The translations under genes were made by a program, and so were the position numbers. Shown piece by piece: positions 37,976 through 51,330 of a stretch of DNA of 64,000 nucleotides; within the stretch, counting starts at the first letter, position 1, and every line of letters begins with the position of its first letter. The notes under the pieces were generated by a model. It was not told the DNA's origin. It worked only from the letters and a program-made list of their open reading frames with translations, and made no database searches. Origin of the DNA: Leptodactylus fallax (lineage: Eukaryota; Chordata; Amphibia; Anura; Leptodactylidae); NCBI GenBank assembly GCA_947044405.1, contig CAMRHE010000331.1:992001-1056000 (forward strand), in the 5' to 3' direction.

Positions 37976-40900
37976 CTATTTCATGTACATGTACTTCAGG
38001 GAATGTGGTTAGTTACCGTATCCCCATGTACAGGTACGTGATGGTGATCGAGAGGGCTCATAAGCAGAGCCTGTGCGATCAACGCGGGATCCTGGCTGTA
38101 TCTGACAGCCAGGCTCACACTGCAACAGCGGGGACGGTGATATCACCGATCACCACTGTTTAACCCTTAAGATGCTGCAGCATCTTAAGTGTTTGAAAAT
38201 TAAAGTAAATGTTGCGTGCAGCATCAGGAGCTGAGCTTCGAGGGTTTCCACCAAGCCAAATGTGTCTCCCCGGCACCCTCCACGGCGAGATCGGGGGTGG
38301 CCATATGTATTTTCTGCAGCCCAGGGCTTGGCCAGTGACCCCACACTGCCTGGAGCCCCCAGTACATGGTTAATCCTGCTGGGACCTCTGGATTGCACTC
38401 TATAGTACTGAATCAGCGATCAGTGCATCGCTGGTTCAGGTGTCCTAGTGGGACATATAAAAAAGTTAAAAAAAAAGTTGGAAAAAAGTGAACTGTATGA
38501 AAAAAATAAATTCTTTAATTAATAAAGCAAGGAAATAATGATTTTTTTGCCATCTCGCCATAAAAAAAATGTTATAAAAAATTATCAAAAAGTCATATGT
38601 ACCCCAAAAAAGTACCAATAAAAAGGACAGATCGTCCCGCTAAAAATAAGCCCTTAACCAACTCCGTCAACTGAAAAAAAATTGCCATACATCTCAGAAT
38701 ATGACGATGCAAAAATAATTGATTTCTTTCCCCAAATGGGTTTTTGTTCTGCAAAACTAGTAACACATAAAAAAAATATAAATGAGGTATCGCCGTAATC
38801 GCATCGACCCGCAGAATAAAGGTCACATGTTACTAATGCTGTACGCTGCACAGAAATATAATTTAAAGGTAAAAAGCAATACCAGAATTGATGGATTTTT
38901 TTTTAATCCACCAAGAAAGAGTTAATAAAAGTTATTCTATACGTTATAGACACCCAAAAATGTTGGGATTACAAAATACATCTCACCCCGCAAACAACAA
39001 GCCCTCATATGGCTACATCACCAGAAAAATAAAGACAATATAGCTCGTACAATGTGAAGACAAAAACCCAAAAAATCGCCAAATCATTAGAACACAACTG
39101 GCTGCGGCAGGAAGGGAATGTATAAGCTGTGCGAGCGTATATCAGGGGACAAACCAGATTTAGAGGTTACGAGGGGAAATAAACTAAAAGTGACCCCTCA
39201 ATCATAGGAGCTACTGGGGATATAGTAGGGAATTTTGTGCACCCAATGTACTCCGCACAGCTTACATATTCACTCTTCACCATCCGCTGTGCAGTCACGT
39301 CTGGGATACTAAAGCTCACTACACCCCCTGATAAATTCTTTGAGGGGTGCAGTTTTCAATATGGGAGATTCCACTTTACTAGTACTTTAGAGGCTCTGCA
39401 AACATGACATGGCGTCCAGATACCAAACATCTAAATATACACTTCAAAAGCCACATAGCGCTCCTTCCCTTCTGCGCCATGCTATGTGCCCAAACAGCAG
39501 TGTATGCCCCCATGTATGACACTGGTGTACCCAGGATCACGTACTTAATGTCATATGTGGTATAAACTGCTGTTTGTGCACAGAAGGGAAGGAGCGCTAT
39601 TTTGGTTTTTGGAGCACAGATTTAGACACTTTGGATTTCGGATGCCATTTGCAGAACCCTGAAATGCCAGTAAAGTGGAATCCCCTGACATGTGACCCCA
39701 TTCTGGAAACTACACCCCTGAAGGAATTTATCCCGGGGTACAGTGAGCATGTTTAACCCCCAAGTGTTGCTATAATTTATTATCCAAAAATGAATCCGCA
39801 GCTGATGTTGAAAGATGAAAATGACAATTATTCCAGGAATACGTCATTTCAGTGTGTAATATGTTGTGCCCGGCTTGTATCAGAGTCAAACAATTCAAAA
39901 GCTGTTGTGCCCGGGATACCCGCTTAACAGTTTTTGGAGTGTGTGACTCTTCTGACACAAGTTGGGCACAACATATCGGAAACTGAAATGGCAAATCTAT
40001 GGAAAAATTGCAATTTTCACTTATTATCAGCTGCGCATTCCTTTCTGGAAATTAAACTAATGCAACGCTCAAGGGTTAAAAATACTCACTATCCCACTTG
40101 ATAAATCCCTTGAGGGGAGCACTTTCCAAAGTGGGGTTATGTGTCTGCAGGTTCCACTTTACTGCCAATTCAGGGGCTCTGCAAAAGTGGCATGACGTCC
40201 AAAAACCAAACTGTGCTCCAAAAACCAAACTAGTTCCCTTCTCTGCACGGCTTTGCCCAAACAGCAGTTTATACCCACATATGGCATTAAGTACGTTATC
40301 CTGGGTACACCAGTGTCATACATGTGGGCATAAACTGCCATTTGGGCACACAGCAGGGCACAGATGTCAAGGAGCGCTGTGTGTTTTGGAGCACAGATTT
40401 AGATGATTGGTTTTTGGACACCATGTCACATTTGTTGAGACTCTAAAAATGCCCCTAAAAAATGGGGTCAATTCTTGGGGAATTCCAATTTACTGGCACC
40501 TCCAGGGCTCTGCAAAAACAACATGGCATCCAGAAAATCCTTCTAAATCTGTACTCCAAAAGCTAAAAAGCGCAGTGCTCCTTCCCTTCTGAGCCCCGCC
40601 GTGTGCCCAAGCAGCAGGTTACACCCACATATCCAACTTCTTTTAACCCGGGATAACCCATTTAATAGTTTTAGGAGTTCATGTATCTGGTGAGACAATC
40701 TGGGCGCCACATACTGGGCACCGAAATGGCATATTTCTTAAAAAATTAAAATTTTCACTTTGTACATTATTTGTGGGAAGTACTCCTGGGCTCAAAATGA
40801 TAATACCCCTTGAAAAATTCCTTGAGAGGTGTAGTTTCTAAAATGAGGTCACTTTATGGGAGGTTCCCATTGTATTGGTACTTTAGGGGCTCTACTAATG

Positions 40901-41345
40901 TGACATGGCACCCGAAAACTATTCCAGCAAAATCTGTCCTCCAAAAGCCAAATAGCGCTCTTTCCATTCTGAGCCCCACCATGGACCCATACAGCAGATT
41001 ATGACCACATATGGGGTATTGCCGTATTCAGGAGAAATTGTTTAACAAACTGTGGGGAGTTTTTTCTCCTTTAACCCCTTCTGAAAATGAAAACTTTGGG
41101 GATAAAGTGACATTTTAGTAATTTTTCATTTGCACATCCCAATGTTAATAAAATCTGTGAAAAAGCTGTTGGGTCAAAATGCTCCGTATACCCATTTATA
41201 AATTCTGAGAGGGGTGTAGTTTCCAAAATGGGGTCACATTTTGGGGGTTTTCTTTGTATTGATACTCTAGGGGCTCAGCAAATGAGACAAGGCACCCGAA
41301 AAATATTCCAGCAAAATCTGCTTTTCAAACATCCAGTGTCGCTCC
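37976..41345. repeat. TTAA-type repeat with nested inverted repeats, second copy
   Basis: Homologous to 24,010-26,785 and longer on the right (to about 41,345). Inverted repeats at about 39,320-39,750, 39,765-40,075 and 40,090-40,480. About 280 bases (38,690-39,070) are present here and missing from the first copy. Confidence 0.7.
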
Positions 41346-41691
41346 TTCCCTTCCGCGCGCTGCTGGCAGTGGTGACCCTAGCCTCTTTGCTGTCTGAGGC
41401 AGACTATCGAAAGACGCCCCCCCCCCAAAAAAAAAAAAAAAATATATAAAATTGCGTTTACATGCTACTAGCTTCACACACTGTTATTGTCGTACAATAA
41501 ACATACTGTACACAAACTTATGAAACAGTTTTTAAGAATTCTTCTTCCTGTATTACTTTAGTATCAGAAATCAACAACACGGCATTAACAATGAAAGTAA
41601 CTTCACACATCTGCTTGGTGGATGGACGAGCCCACGTGGCCCCCATTCTCTATAATAGGAGCCCTGCAGATAGCTGAGTACTGGACTTTGG
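41346..41691. other. Flank of the BEL element
   Basis: Contains the start of a GGTGACCCTAG..TGAGGCAGAC repeat and a C10A15 run (41,417-41,441). No gene seen. Confidence 0.4.
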
Positions 41692-41696
41692 GTATC

Positions 41697-42075
41697 TGTT
41701 CTGACTCAATAGCTTGGCTGCAAGTGTGAGGTTGTGAGAGTGTCCTGTAGTCTCTATGCTAACCAGCAATTTACACCAAGATATTTATCAGATAGTGTTC
41801 AACTCAACTGAGGAGGCGTAGCTAAGACTCCAGATGCTTTAATCCAGGTAAATCTTGTAAAACCTCATACAGCAGTAGGTGAAAAATGATGATGAATTAC
41901 CAGCAGCTGAGCAGACATGTTGCTTACAAAGAAGTGAAACTAAACTGAGGGAGAGAGAGGAGGAGCTACAGCATCACAGCTAAGGATACAGAGAGAGAGA
42001 AGGGACAAACTACAAAGACAAACACAGTATCACAGATATATGTCAGTGAATTAAACCAAGTCCTGGGACATGACA
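41697..42075 (-). repeat. BEL 3' LTR
   Basis: 379 bp, TG..CA ends. The adjoining interior bases 42,076-42,090 read on the minus strand as the purine-rich CAGGCGGGGAG, a polypurine-tract candidate. Confidence 0.9.
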
Positions 42076-42363
42076 CTCCCCGCCTGAAATCTTTAGATTT
42101 CACTGAAAACAAATGTTAAATAATGTTCTGAGATGTCCATAAGGTCCTCTTCAAACCTGAAAAACAAAAAAGAAACATGCACAACAAACAATAATCAACA
42201 GTTAGTCCAAATAAACCAATCATCAGATCGGGAAGCCGCAATTTGCCAACACCTCCACCGACCCACACTGTAATCCACAAGAATATGATAGAAATCCGAC
42301 ACGGTTTTAGTTCATGGAAGGAAGCTCCCCGCCATGAGCTGTGAATGGTGTCCTTATCTTCTT

Positions 42364-42596
42364 TTATGTGATGTCTCCTCTTGGAAGAAGAAGCACCAGT
42401 TCATTAATTGGGCAGAAGAAAACTCGCACTGAGCCTCCCTTGGTTACATTGACCTTCTCGTGGTAATGTCGGACCAGCAGAGCAGAAATGTAATGTCCAC
42501 CTGGAATGATCACTGGGTTCTGTTCCTTGCTACACAAGTCAGACTTTCCAATCCGGCCGCCCACTCTCAATAATTCGTGGTGGTCGATTACGGGGT
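42364..42596 (-). pseudogene. Integrase N-terminal fragment
   Basis: LLRVGGRIGKS, NPVIIPGGHYIS, LLVRHYHEKV: the start of the BEL integrase zinc-binding region. It is one frame away from the upstream pol ORF. The catalytic DDE core is absent, because only ~290 bases separate this from the LTR. Confidence 0.8.
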
Positions 42597-45230
42597 TTAG
42601 TTTGTAAGGTGCACTGTTCCTGGACAGATTGATGCTCCGTGATATACTGTCAATCTCTTGATGATACAGTATACCTCTTGTTGAACATTCCAGATTATAA
42701 CCTGCTCAGCGTGTTCAATGTCCGCTGCGGTAGGGTGTTTCGTACACATATGCCAGCCATGACACTCCGTTGATCTGTCCTTCGCAAAGCACTGAGCGAT
42801 ATGAAACAGTCGGGTGACAGCTCTCACAATGGATGACCAGGTTGAGAAACGTTCAAAGCGATGTGGCTTCAGCTTCGCCTTTGGAATCACAGAAGTGTAG
42901 AGTGTGGAGGTCATAGGCCTGATTTCCTTGTTAGACTTGAGATCCACTAAATCGTAAACAGCATTGTTAGGAGACAAGCAGGGATCTTCATACAGGAAAC
43001 TTGGAGGCGACAGCCACATATGGTCTAGAAGGTATGCTGTCGGTGCAGGCCTTGTACCACGGTCAGCTGGGTTAAGTTGTGTGGAGACGTAATGCCACTG
43101 ATCAGGGGCAGAGAAACTTCGGATACGTTCCACTCTGTTTCCAACATACACATAAAATTGTCTTGTTTGATTGTGTATATAACCAAGGACAACTCTGATA
43201 TCAGTGTAGAATGTAAATGAATCAATGGCAATGTCCATTTCATCTCTTATTGCTTCAGCAATTTCTACTGCAAGCACAGCTGCACAAAGTTTGAGTCGCG
43301 GAATGGAGTGTGCAGGTTTTGGGGTCAGTTTGGCCTTACCAAGAACAAATTCACAGTGTAGCTCATGATTGGCTCCTAATATCCTCAGATAGGCCACTGC
43401 AGCTATAGCTTCCACTGACGCATCAGAGAAGATGTGGATTTCCTTCCTTACTGCCGCTGAAAGGGAGCTGGGTACATAACAACGTGGAACCTGGAGTTGT
43501 TCCAATATTTGCAAAGAGGTTTTCCATTTTTCCCACCTTTGTTGTTTCTCAGCAGGCAGTGGAGTGTTCCAGTCCATGTTCTCAGTGGTAAGCTGTCTTA
43601 GTAGTAGCTTGCCTTGAATGGTGATGGGAGCAATGAAACCAAGAGGATCATAAATGCTGTTCACAACAGATAAAACTCCTCGTTTGGTGAAAGGTTTGTC
43701 ACAAGAAGACACTTGGAATGTGAATGTGTCTTGTTCAGTGTTCCATAGCAATCCTAGGCTGCGTTGCATAGGAGGAGTATCAGAACTGAAATCAAGATCC
43801 TTCAAGTTGATTGCATGATCATCAGAGGGAAATGCCTTCATTACCTCCATATTGTTGGAGATGATCTTGTGAAGTCTGAGGTTAGCTACAGACAGCATTT
43901 CCTGTGTTCTAGAGAGGAGATCGATCACTTCTTCACTTGCAGGTAAGGTTTTAAGACCATCATCAACATAGAAGTTCCTCTCAACAAACTGACGAGCATC
44001 AGAGCCATACTCTCTCTCACCTTCGTGGGCGGTCCTTCTCAGTCCATAGATCGCTACTGCAGGAGATGGGCTATTGCCAAAGACATGTACCTTCATCCGG
44101 TAATCTATGACTTCATTGTTGACATCATTGTCCTTATGCCATAGGAACCAGAGATAGTTTCTGTCATCATCCTTAACAATGAAGCAGTGAAACATCTGTT
44201 GGATGTCGGCCATCACTGCAACTGGTTCCTGTCTGAAACGGATTAAGACTCCTATGAGGCTGTTGTTTAAGTTAGGACCAGTGAGGAGCAGGTTGTTGAG
44301 AGAGACGCCTTCATACTGAGCGCTAGAATCGAACACGACCCTGATTTGGTCAGGTTTGCGAGGGTGATACACGCCAAATGATGGAAGGTACCAGCATTCT
44401 TCTCCTTCCTTTAGTGGAGGTGCAGGTTCTGCATGATCTCTCTCAAATACCTTCTGCATGAAACCTACAAAGTGTTTCTCCATCTCTGGTTTCCTCTTGA
44501 GGGTACGTTTTAAAGAGGGAAATCTAGAAACTGCTTGCTTCAGATTGTTTGGTAGTTTTGATCTTGGGGAGCGGAAAGGTAAAGGTGCTACCCAACTGTT
44601 GGAGTCATCTTGAATGAATTCCTTGTCCATAAGTTTGAGAAATTCTTTATCAGCTATAGCCGGTGCCAGCTTGTTGTCATCACTTGTTGTATTGAACACT
44701 GTTAATCCAAGGGTGTCGTCCCCAGGCAGGAAAGTATTCACGTTGTCTCGGTGATTATGCAGCCACTTACTGTTGCTTATCTTCTCTTTCACTTGGTAGC
44801 GATGTGGACATGGCTGAAAACAAATGCTGCGACCATTTGGTAACATATGCGTCTTAAATGAAGAAATATTGGTGGGCCTTTTCATCCTACCTATGCAGAC
44901 GTTGCCAATGATAACCCATCCGAGATCGAGGCGCTGGGCAAATGGTGCATCATGTGGTCCATTAATTTGCTGGCATATTTTGTGCAGTCTCAGAATGTCT
45001 CTACCTAGCAGAACTAGAATGTCTGCATTTTTGTCGAGGGATGGTATTTCACTGGCTATAGCCCTTAGATGAGGGTGCTGGAAAGCCGCCTTTGGTGTGG
45101 GTATCTCTTCTCTGTTTGATGGTATCTGGTTGCACTCAACAAGTGTGGGCAAAGGCATCTCCAGATTGCCCTTGAGAGAAGCTATTACAAGACCACTAGC
45201 CCTTCTTCCAGAAACCTCTGATATGCCACC
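42597..45230 (-). pseudogene. BEL pol: protease end, reverse transcriptase, RNase H
   Basis: Open for more than 850 codons (methionine at 45,158). Motifs: LLGRDILRLHK and GPHDAPFAQRLDLGWVIIG near the start, RT motif A MADIQQMF (about residue 318), catalytic YVDD (397-400), SIYDPLGFIAP (501 on), RNase H FSDASVEA (about 577). It ends by frameshift into the integrase fragment. It is in the same frame as the gag ORF, separated from it by a single TGA at 45,231-45,233 where the family has a Cys codon. Confidence 0.9.
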
Positions 45231-47066
45231 TCAAGTACCCAAGGTGTACGGATAAGTATCACCCTTTAAGTTAAACAGATCAAAGAGTTCTGACCTTGCA
45301 AGTGAGTGCTTGCTCTGGTCATCCAAGATGGCGTACACCCTCAGAGCCCTTTCTGGTTGGCCCTTTGGGTATATATTGACTAGGCATATCCTTGCACAGG
45401 ACTTGTCACAAAGGTCTTCTCCGCAGACTTCTGTACATGAGGAAGATACTGTGGTAGTATTTGCTGCTTGATCTGTGTTCTCCCCGCCATGCTTAGTTGG
45501 GGAAGGGGAACCTCGAGGTGGTGTGGCACTAGGCTGGGATGGATGAAGAGCCTGTACATGGTCCTCACTGCCACACTCTATACACTTAATAGCAATTTTA
45601 CAGTCTCTAGCAACATGTTCAGTAGAGGAACAACATTTGAAACATATTCCTAGTTTCTTTAGAAGCTCTCTACGTTCCTGGATTGGTTTCCTCCTGAAGC
45701 CAATACACTTCTTGAGGGGATGAGGCTTCTTGTGAATAGGACACAGACGGTTAGGATTTTCTACCTTTTCGTCTTGGTTGTTGTTGCAACTGCTTTCTTC
45801 TGGTGCTGATGTAGGTGTAGGAAGAATATCAGTCTTTTTCACCGAAACTGGGCCTCTGCGGTTTCTGTAGTTAGAATGTGAGCTGTCATACTTAATAGGA
45901 GGTGAACCAGGAACACTGGGATCCCCATAAGAAAAGCTTGGGTCATTCTTAGATTCTGCAATGTTCTTGATAAACTCACAGAAGTAGGAAAATGGAGGAA
46001 AGGAGACTTGATTCTCATTTTTGTATCTTGACCCTACTGTGGTCCACCTTTCTTGAATATTATATGGCAACTTGGAGACTATCGGGTTTACCCCACGAGC
46101 AGTGTCCAGGTAACTGAGGCCCGGTAGGAGAGTGTCCGCCTTAGCCAGTAGGAGCTCCAGGAGTAGGTCACTAAGTTCTTGAAATTTCTGATGATCCTTA
46201 CCAGATATCTTTGGAAACCCTTGCAACCGTTTGAACAGAGCATTCTCTATTGCTTCAGGACTGCCATAGGTTTTCTCCAGTCTTTCCCAAGCAGCGGTAA
46301 GGCCTGCTGTGGGGTTGTAAATGTGGACGGATCTGAGTCTTTTAGCACGTTCTGTGGACTGCGGGCCAAGCCACCGGATAAGCAAGTCTAGTTCTTCAGC
46401 TGCAGTAATGCCAAGGTCACTAATTGCAGTTTTGAAGGCACATTTCCAGCCTCTGTAGTTCTCAGGTTGGTCATCGAACCTTGTGAGTCCAGTCTTAGTA
46501 AGCTCACGGCGAACCATGAACCTTGCAAACTCTGACATGTCTGTTCTCTCTGACTTTAAATATTGAGTTGCTGGCTGAGTAGCGTTCATTACGTTGTTAG
46601 TGGGGTTCTGGTTAACAGAGGTAGGTAGAAATGGGGCTGTGTAGGCATTCATCCTAGGAGCTAGCTTAAAGTCCATAGGTTTAGCCACATATGGATGTGA
46701 GACTGGACGGTTGTTTGCAGTCTGGTGGTATGGTGGCACATTGGTGTTTACCTGAGTATCAGTATATTGCATTTGCTGAGGTGCAAGGCTTTGGGAATCC
46801 ATGAAGGAAGAAGAAACTGGATGCTGGACAGGCAGGGCATTGTACTGACCTTGAATGCGGTGTGCTGCAGAAGATACTGTGCCCTGTCGCTCTGGAGAAA
46901 TGTCATCCCTGACAGGAACATTTGTGGCAAATAGGGAGTCACTGCTTTGGCTTAGTACATAGTCTCTTGTGAGCTTGAGGGGATCCTCTGCTTCCACATC
47001 ACACAAACTGGTGCTGTCGCTTACACTTCCACTGATGGCCTGTTCTAAAATGCTTAACCTTGCCAT
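45231..47066 (-). pseudogene. BEL gag and protease start
   Basis: 611 codons. DUF1759-like block (RFDDQPENYRGWKCAF, WERLEKTYGSPEAIENAL), then a Cys/His-rich knuckle region (CPIHKKPHPLKKC, GICFKCCSSTEHVARDCK, CIECGSEDH), then protease YAILDDQSKHSLA. One in-frame stop on each side joins it to the neighbouring ORFs. Confidence 0.9.
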
Positions 47067-47078
47067 GGCTGCAGCGTG

Positions 47079-47603
47079 CTAATACTGTTTCTCTAGAGCT
47101 TCTAGTTCTGCCCTTTTTTGAGCTGCATTAGCTTCCATTGCTGCTGTATTAGCTTCCATTTCTGCTTTCTGTTGAGCTGCCTTAACTTCCATTGCTGCTG
47201 CATTAGCTTCCATCTCTGCTTTCTGTTGTGCAAAGGCTGCCTGTATCTTAGTAGCTTCTGCCTCTGCACGTGCTTTTATAAGTTGCTCACTGAGTGTGGA
47301 AGATTTTGAGGAACGTGACTTAGATGTACGCTTTGAACGCTTGGTAGACTCAGAAACATGGGATGCCATTTCCTGCAGTTGCGCAATTCTTGCCTCTGTC
47401 CTTAACTTAGTTTCATGTACTAAGCTGTCTCGTTCTGAATTGAGATGCTGGAAGCTTTGCCATTCAGCTAAAGAATCGTCTGTATGTAGTTTTCTCAATA
47501 TGCTTTCATAGTCCTCAGCTTTCATTTTATAATGTCCATGCATAGAACAAAGCTGTCGCAGAGCTCCCTCTAGTGGTGATACATGGTATGCAGGCAAGCA
47601 CAT
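47079..47603 (-). pseudogene. BEL gag N-terminal coiled coil
   Basis: 174 codons, in the same frame as the ORF after it; a TAG at 47,079-47,081 separates them. The C-terminal half is a short-period repeat (QQKAEMEANAAAMEVKA) predicted to be helical. A Ser/Arg/Lys patch (SKRTSKSRSSKSS) precedes it. Confidence 0.8.
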
Positions 47604-47988
47604 GGCAGATATCTTAGTCTGTATTTTCTGCCACCATTTTGAAAGTTCACAGGAAAGTTCATGCTTTAAACCTTCTAGATTGTCTCTAACCTTCCACGTA
47701 GGTTTAATTGAGCTTCTAGCCTTCTCACTGGGCTACAGACTGATGTCCATGCTACCTTGTGCTTCAGGGTGCCCTTCAGCCATGATGCAACACAAACAGG
47801 ATAAATATAACTTTGCTGGAGTGAGATGGCTGCTTGATAGAATCTTCTATGCTGAGGGGGTCTGAGTTGCAAATTACACAATGCTGATTCCTTCTGGCAT
47901 CAGGTAACTTGCTGTGACTGACTGTATGTCAGAAGTTGGTGAACTGTCTTACAGCTGTATCTGGCAGTCTTTATGCATCATTTTTCAC
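47604..47988 (-). other. BEL 5' leader
   Basis: Leader between the 5' LTR and gag. I could not identify a convincing tRNA primer site. Confidence 0.4.
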
Positions 47989-48356
47989 TGTTCTGACTCA
48001 ATAGCTTGGCTGCAAGTGTGAGGTTGTGAGAGTGTCCTGTAGTCTCTATGCTAACCAGCAATTTACACCAAGATATTTATCAGCTAGTGTTCAACTCAAC
48101 TGAGGATGCGTAGATACGATTCAATCCAGGTAAATCTTGTAAAACCTCATACAGCAGTAGGTGAAAAATGATGAATTACCAGGAGCTGAGCAGACATGTT
48201 GCTTACAAAGAAGTGAAATTAAACTGAGGGAGAGTGAGGAGCTACAGCATCACAGCTAAGGATACAGAGAGAGAGAAGGGACAAACTACAAAGACAAACA
48301 CAGTATCACAGATACATGTCAGGTCAGTGAATTAAACCAAGTCCTGGGACATGACA
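47989..48356 (-). repeat. BEL 5' LTR
   Basis: 368 bp, same ends as 41,697-42,075. Promoter elements not identified with confidence. Confidence 0.9.
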
Positions 48357-48361
48357 GTATC

Positions 48362-49170
48362 TTTGGCTCTCCCATTGAAGTGAATGAGAGCCGCGCGGGT
48401 TCATCCATCCACCAAGTGACACACCTATATATATGGCTGCGGTCAGGCTGAATTCCCACCCAGTGGGGGGGAACCCAATTCTCAGGCTCAGTGGGGGTCT
48501 CAGCAGACAGACCCCCATCACTCAGGTATTTATCCTCTATCATTTAGGTGAATGCAGGGCAGTAACATTTTGTGACTTACAGGTGACGTCTCTGACTAAT
48601 CGGTCACATTTCCCTTCTCTTCCCTTTGGGCCGCCATGACCACTTCTTCCCGCTGTGACTTGTCTCTGTAAAGTTTGCAACACAGACATATTTGGCTCCT
48701 CACTTTTCCAGGCACCTGACCCACATTGTCCTCACCTGCACCCCCATCCTGCTGCTACCCCCAATTATAAAATATATTATATAACCCCCCATAATGAATA
48801 ATACCCCCAAGTGTATCTTTATATTAATAATGTCCGTGTCTACCCTGTATAAATAGTGCCCCTTATTAATAATGCCCCAGGTGTTAACTAATTAAAAGGT
48901 TTTCCAGGTCATTAATAAACTAATCAGTGGGGCTCAAAAACCCAGGACCCCTACTGATCAGCTGTGTGAATGGTACATGTGTAAGCGCCGTGACCGCTTC
49001 TCTGTTTATATAGTGTCATTCATCTCATAGCGGCCATGTAATTTAACTACAGCCTCATCCTATACATGTCTATGTGACAAGGCTGGAATTACATCACACG
49101 CCATTATAAACAGACAGCGTGTGATATATTCATAGCCCCTGTTTATAATGCCCCATTTACACACACTATA
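48362..49170. other. Spacer without a recognisable gene
   Basis: Low-copy-looking intergenic DNA with short GC-rich repeat pieces. I see no ORF with family features. Confidence 0.4.
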
Positions 49171-49585
49171 ATGTTCCACAGCAGCCCCTGCACACTGTAT
49201 TATGCCTCGCAGCGGCCCCTGCACACGGTATTATGCTCCACAGTGGCCCCTGCACACGGTATTATGCCCCGCAGTGGCCCCTGCACACGGTATTATGCCC
49301 CGCAGTGGCCCCTGCACACGGTATTATGTTCCACAGCAACCCCTGCACACAGTTTTATGCTCCCTAGTGGCCCCTGCACACGGTATTATGCACCATATTG
49401 GCCCCTGCACACGGTATTATGCACCATAGTGGCCCCTGTGCTGGTATTGTGCTCCACAGTGGCCCCTGCACAGGGTATTATGCCCCATAGTGGCCCCTGC
49501 ACTGGTATTATGCTCCACAGTGGCCCCTGCACTGGTATTGTGCTTCACAGTGGCCCCTGCACACGCTATTATTCCCCATAGTTGC
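49171..49585. repeat. 31-bp minisatellite, about 13 copies
   Basis: Tandem units of GGCCCCTGCACACGGTATTA followed by TGCYCCRCAGT. The 31-bp period rotates all three frames, so the 136-codon ORF across it is not a gene. The right end has shorter units (CTGCACTGGTATTRTG). Confidence 0.92.
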
Positions 49586-49602
49586 CCACCCATGAACTAT
49601 TA

Positions 49603-49893
49603 TGAAAAGACCCCTGAGTATAATGATCGCAGACCCAGGGGAGGTGACAAACATAAAAACGAGTGTTACTTACCTATCCTGGACACCGGTGCACTCCCCC
49701 GCAGCTTTCGGCCCTGTCTAATTGCGCACACACGTCACGTGATCAGGCCGGCGACGTGACCTAATAACGTCACCAGAGGCCCCAAGCCTGCCCGGAGTAA
49801 CACCGATCGCTGGAGAGGTGAGTAACACTGGTTTTTATGTTTATCACCTCCCCTGGGTGTCCGATTATTATACTCCGGGGTCTGAAGAGACCC
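49603..49893. repeat. Foldback element with ~65-bp inverted ends
   Basis: The left arm (about 49,610-49,674) and right arm (about 49,820-49,886) are near reverse complements, with matching CCCAGGGGAGGTGA and AAACATAAAAAC blocks. A second small palindrome (CCGGGGTCT..AGACCCCGG) sits at 49,876-49,899. MITE-like. Confidence 0.7.
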
Positions 49894-49899
49894 CGGAGT

Positions 49900-51330
49900 A
49901 TAATAATAGTAGTATTTTTGGCCCGCAGCCTCACTTACCGATGCCCGCGGCCGCTCACAGCGGCATCCACTTCCTCTCCTGGGTCCCATAGCAGAAGGGG
50001 AAGCGGAGGCAGCCACGAGCAGACACGGGGTAGGTATATAAATAGACCGTAACCTGCTGCGGATACTCCAGCAGGTTACGGCCTATTTATATTTAAAAAA
50101 AAGTTCTCCGCACCTACCTGCAATGCCTTGATGGAGCTGCCACCTCTTCTTGTCCGCAACGTCTGTGTCTCAGCGTAGGCAGCGTGATGACATTATTGTA
50201 TCACTGCCTGCGCTGAGATGCGACGTCTCGTAAAACCAGCCCAGGTCAGGCCCCACTCAGCTCTGGTCTTTTTTTAAAGCGGCCTGTCCTGGGCTGGTTT
50301 ACATTAAATAAATAGTAAAAATGCCACCCCCAGACAGTGACGGACAGTCCTGCCTGAGGTGGCCGCCTCACTTCGCCTCATTAGCGGTGCGCCCCTGGGA
50401 TTATCACAATGACAAACCATGACACCTGAGACATGAATGGAGCCTAAGCTTTATTTACATAAAAATACTTTGCATTTGTTTTTGTGATTTTTCAAACAAT
50501 GTCTCAACATATAGCCTTTTAACCCTTCATGCTACAGAGATTAGCTGATAATACTAGAACTGTAATGTGATGGTTTGAGCAGCAGTGTAAGGTTATATGG
50601 GCCTGGCATGAGATGCCCTTACAGTGCTGGGCACATAATCCCTGCTCCTTATCACAGAGGATATTCTTTGCTTGGAGGCTTTTTCTGCCAACGCCTCTCC
50701 CCTCCCCCCCGCGACACCCAACATCCACTGCAACCCAAACCTTGTCTCACCTGCCCCCCCCCGTGACACCCAACATCCACCGCACCTCAAACCTTGCCTC
50801 ACCCCTCCCCCCCCCGCGTCACCGAACCCGCCATCATCAATCTGATATTTATCCTCTATCCTATGGATAGGGGATAAATACTTAGAAAAGCAATATTTAT
50901 CTAATAGGAAACACTTACCTCAGTAGCACTTTTGAGAGCAGGGACACCTTAGGAGACAGCGCAGGAGCCACTGTGTGTCCTATCACGTCAGGTCTTGTCA
51001 CGTGATGCACGCAGCCAAGCGTGGGTGCGGGCGGGGGCGGAGAGCAAGGAGCAGACTAAGTGAACACTTGAGGGTGGGCCGCTGGACCAGCGCTGCTACC
51101 AATAGGTGAGTGTTGAAGCAGCGCTGTCTCTGCACGGCCGCCCCGAGCTACCTCTCTCCTCCCCTGCTTAAAACGCTAAACCAGCCCAGGACAGGTCCCG
51201 CTCAGCATGTTTTTTAAAGCGGCCTGTCTTGGGCTGATTTAGGTCAATTAAAATGCCGCCACCCGAAACTGACAAGATAGCGCCGCCTGAGGCGGCCGCC
51301 TCACTTCGCCTCATTAGCAGTGCATAAGAA
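49900..51330. repeat. GC-rich spacer with two copies of a hairpin repeat
   Basis: A strong hairpin at about 50,044-50,085 (GACCGTAACCTGCTG against CAGCAGGTTACGGCC). Two copies of a repeat, about 50,205-50,400 and 51,150-51,325, each have an internal hairpin (CCAGCCCAGG.CAGG against CCTGTC.TGGGCTG) and end GGCCGCCTCACTTCGCCTCA. Poly-C-rich tracts lie at 50,700-50,815. No gene seen. Confidence 0.55.

Larger units (their letters stand above)
41697..48356 (-). mobile_element. BEL/Pao LTR retrotransposon
   Basis: 6.66 kb with 379- and 368-bp LTRs (TGTTCTGACT...GACATGACA) and a 5-bp target duplication GTATC at 41,692-41,696 and 48,357-48,361, as expected for BEL/Pao. The interior on the minus strand encodes gag (DUF1759-like), zinc knuckles, protease, reverse transcriptase, RNase H and the start of integrase. 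The LTRs differ at several substitutions and four or five indels, so the insertion is not very recent. No integrase core. Confidence 0.93.

Noticed and set aside
49171..49581. 136-codon Cys/Pro-rich repeat ORF
   Set aside because: A by-product of a 31-bp tandem repeat that cycles through all frames.
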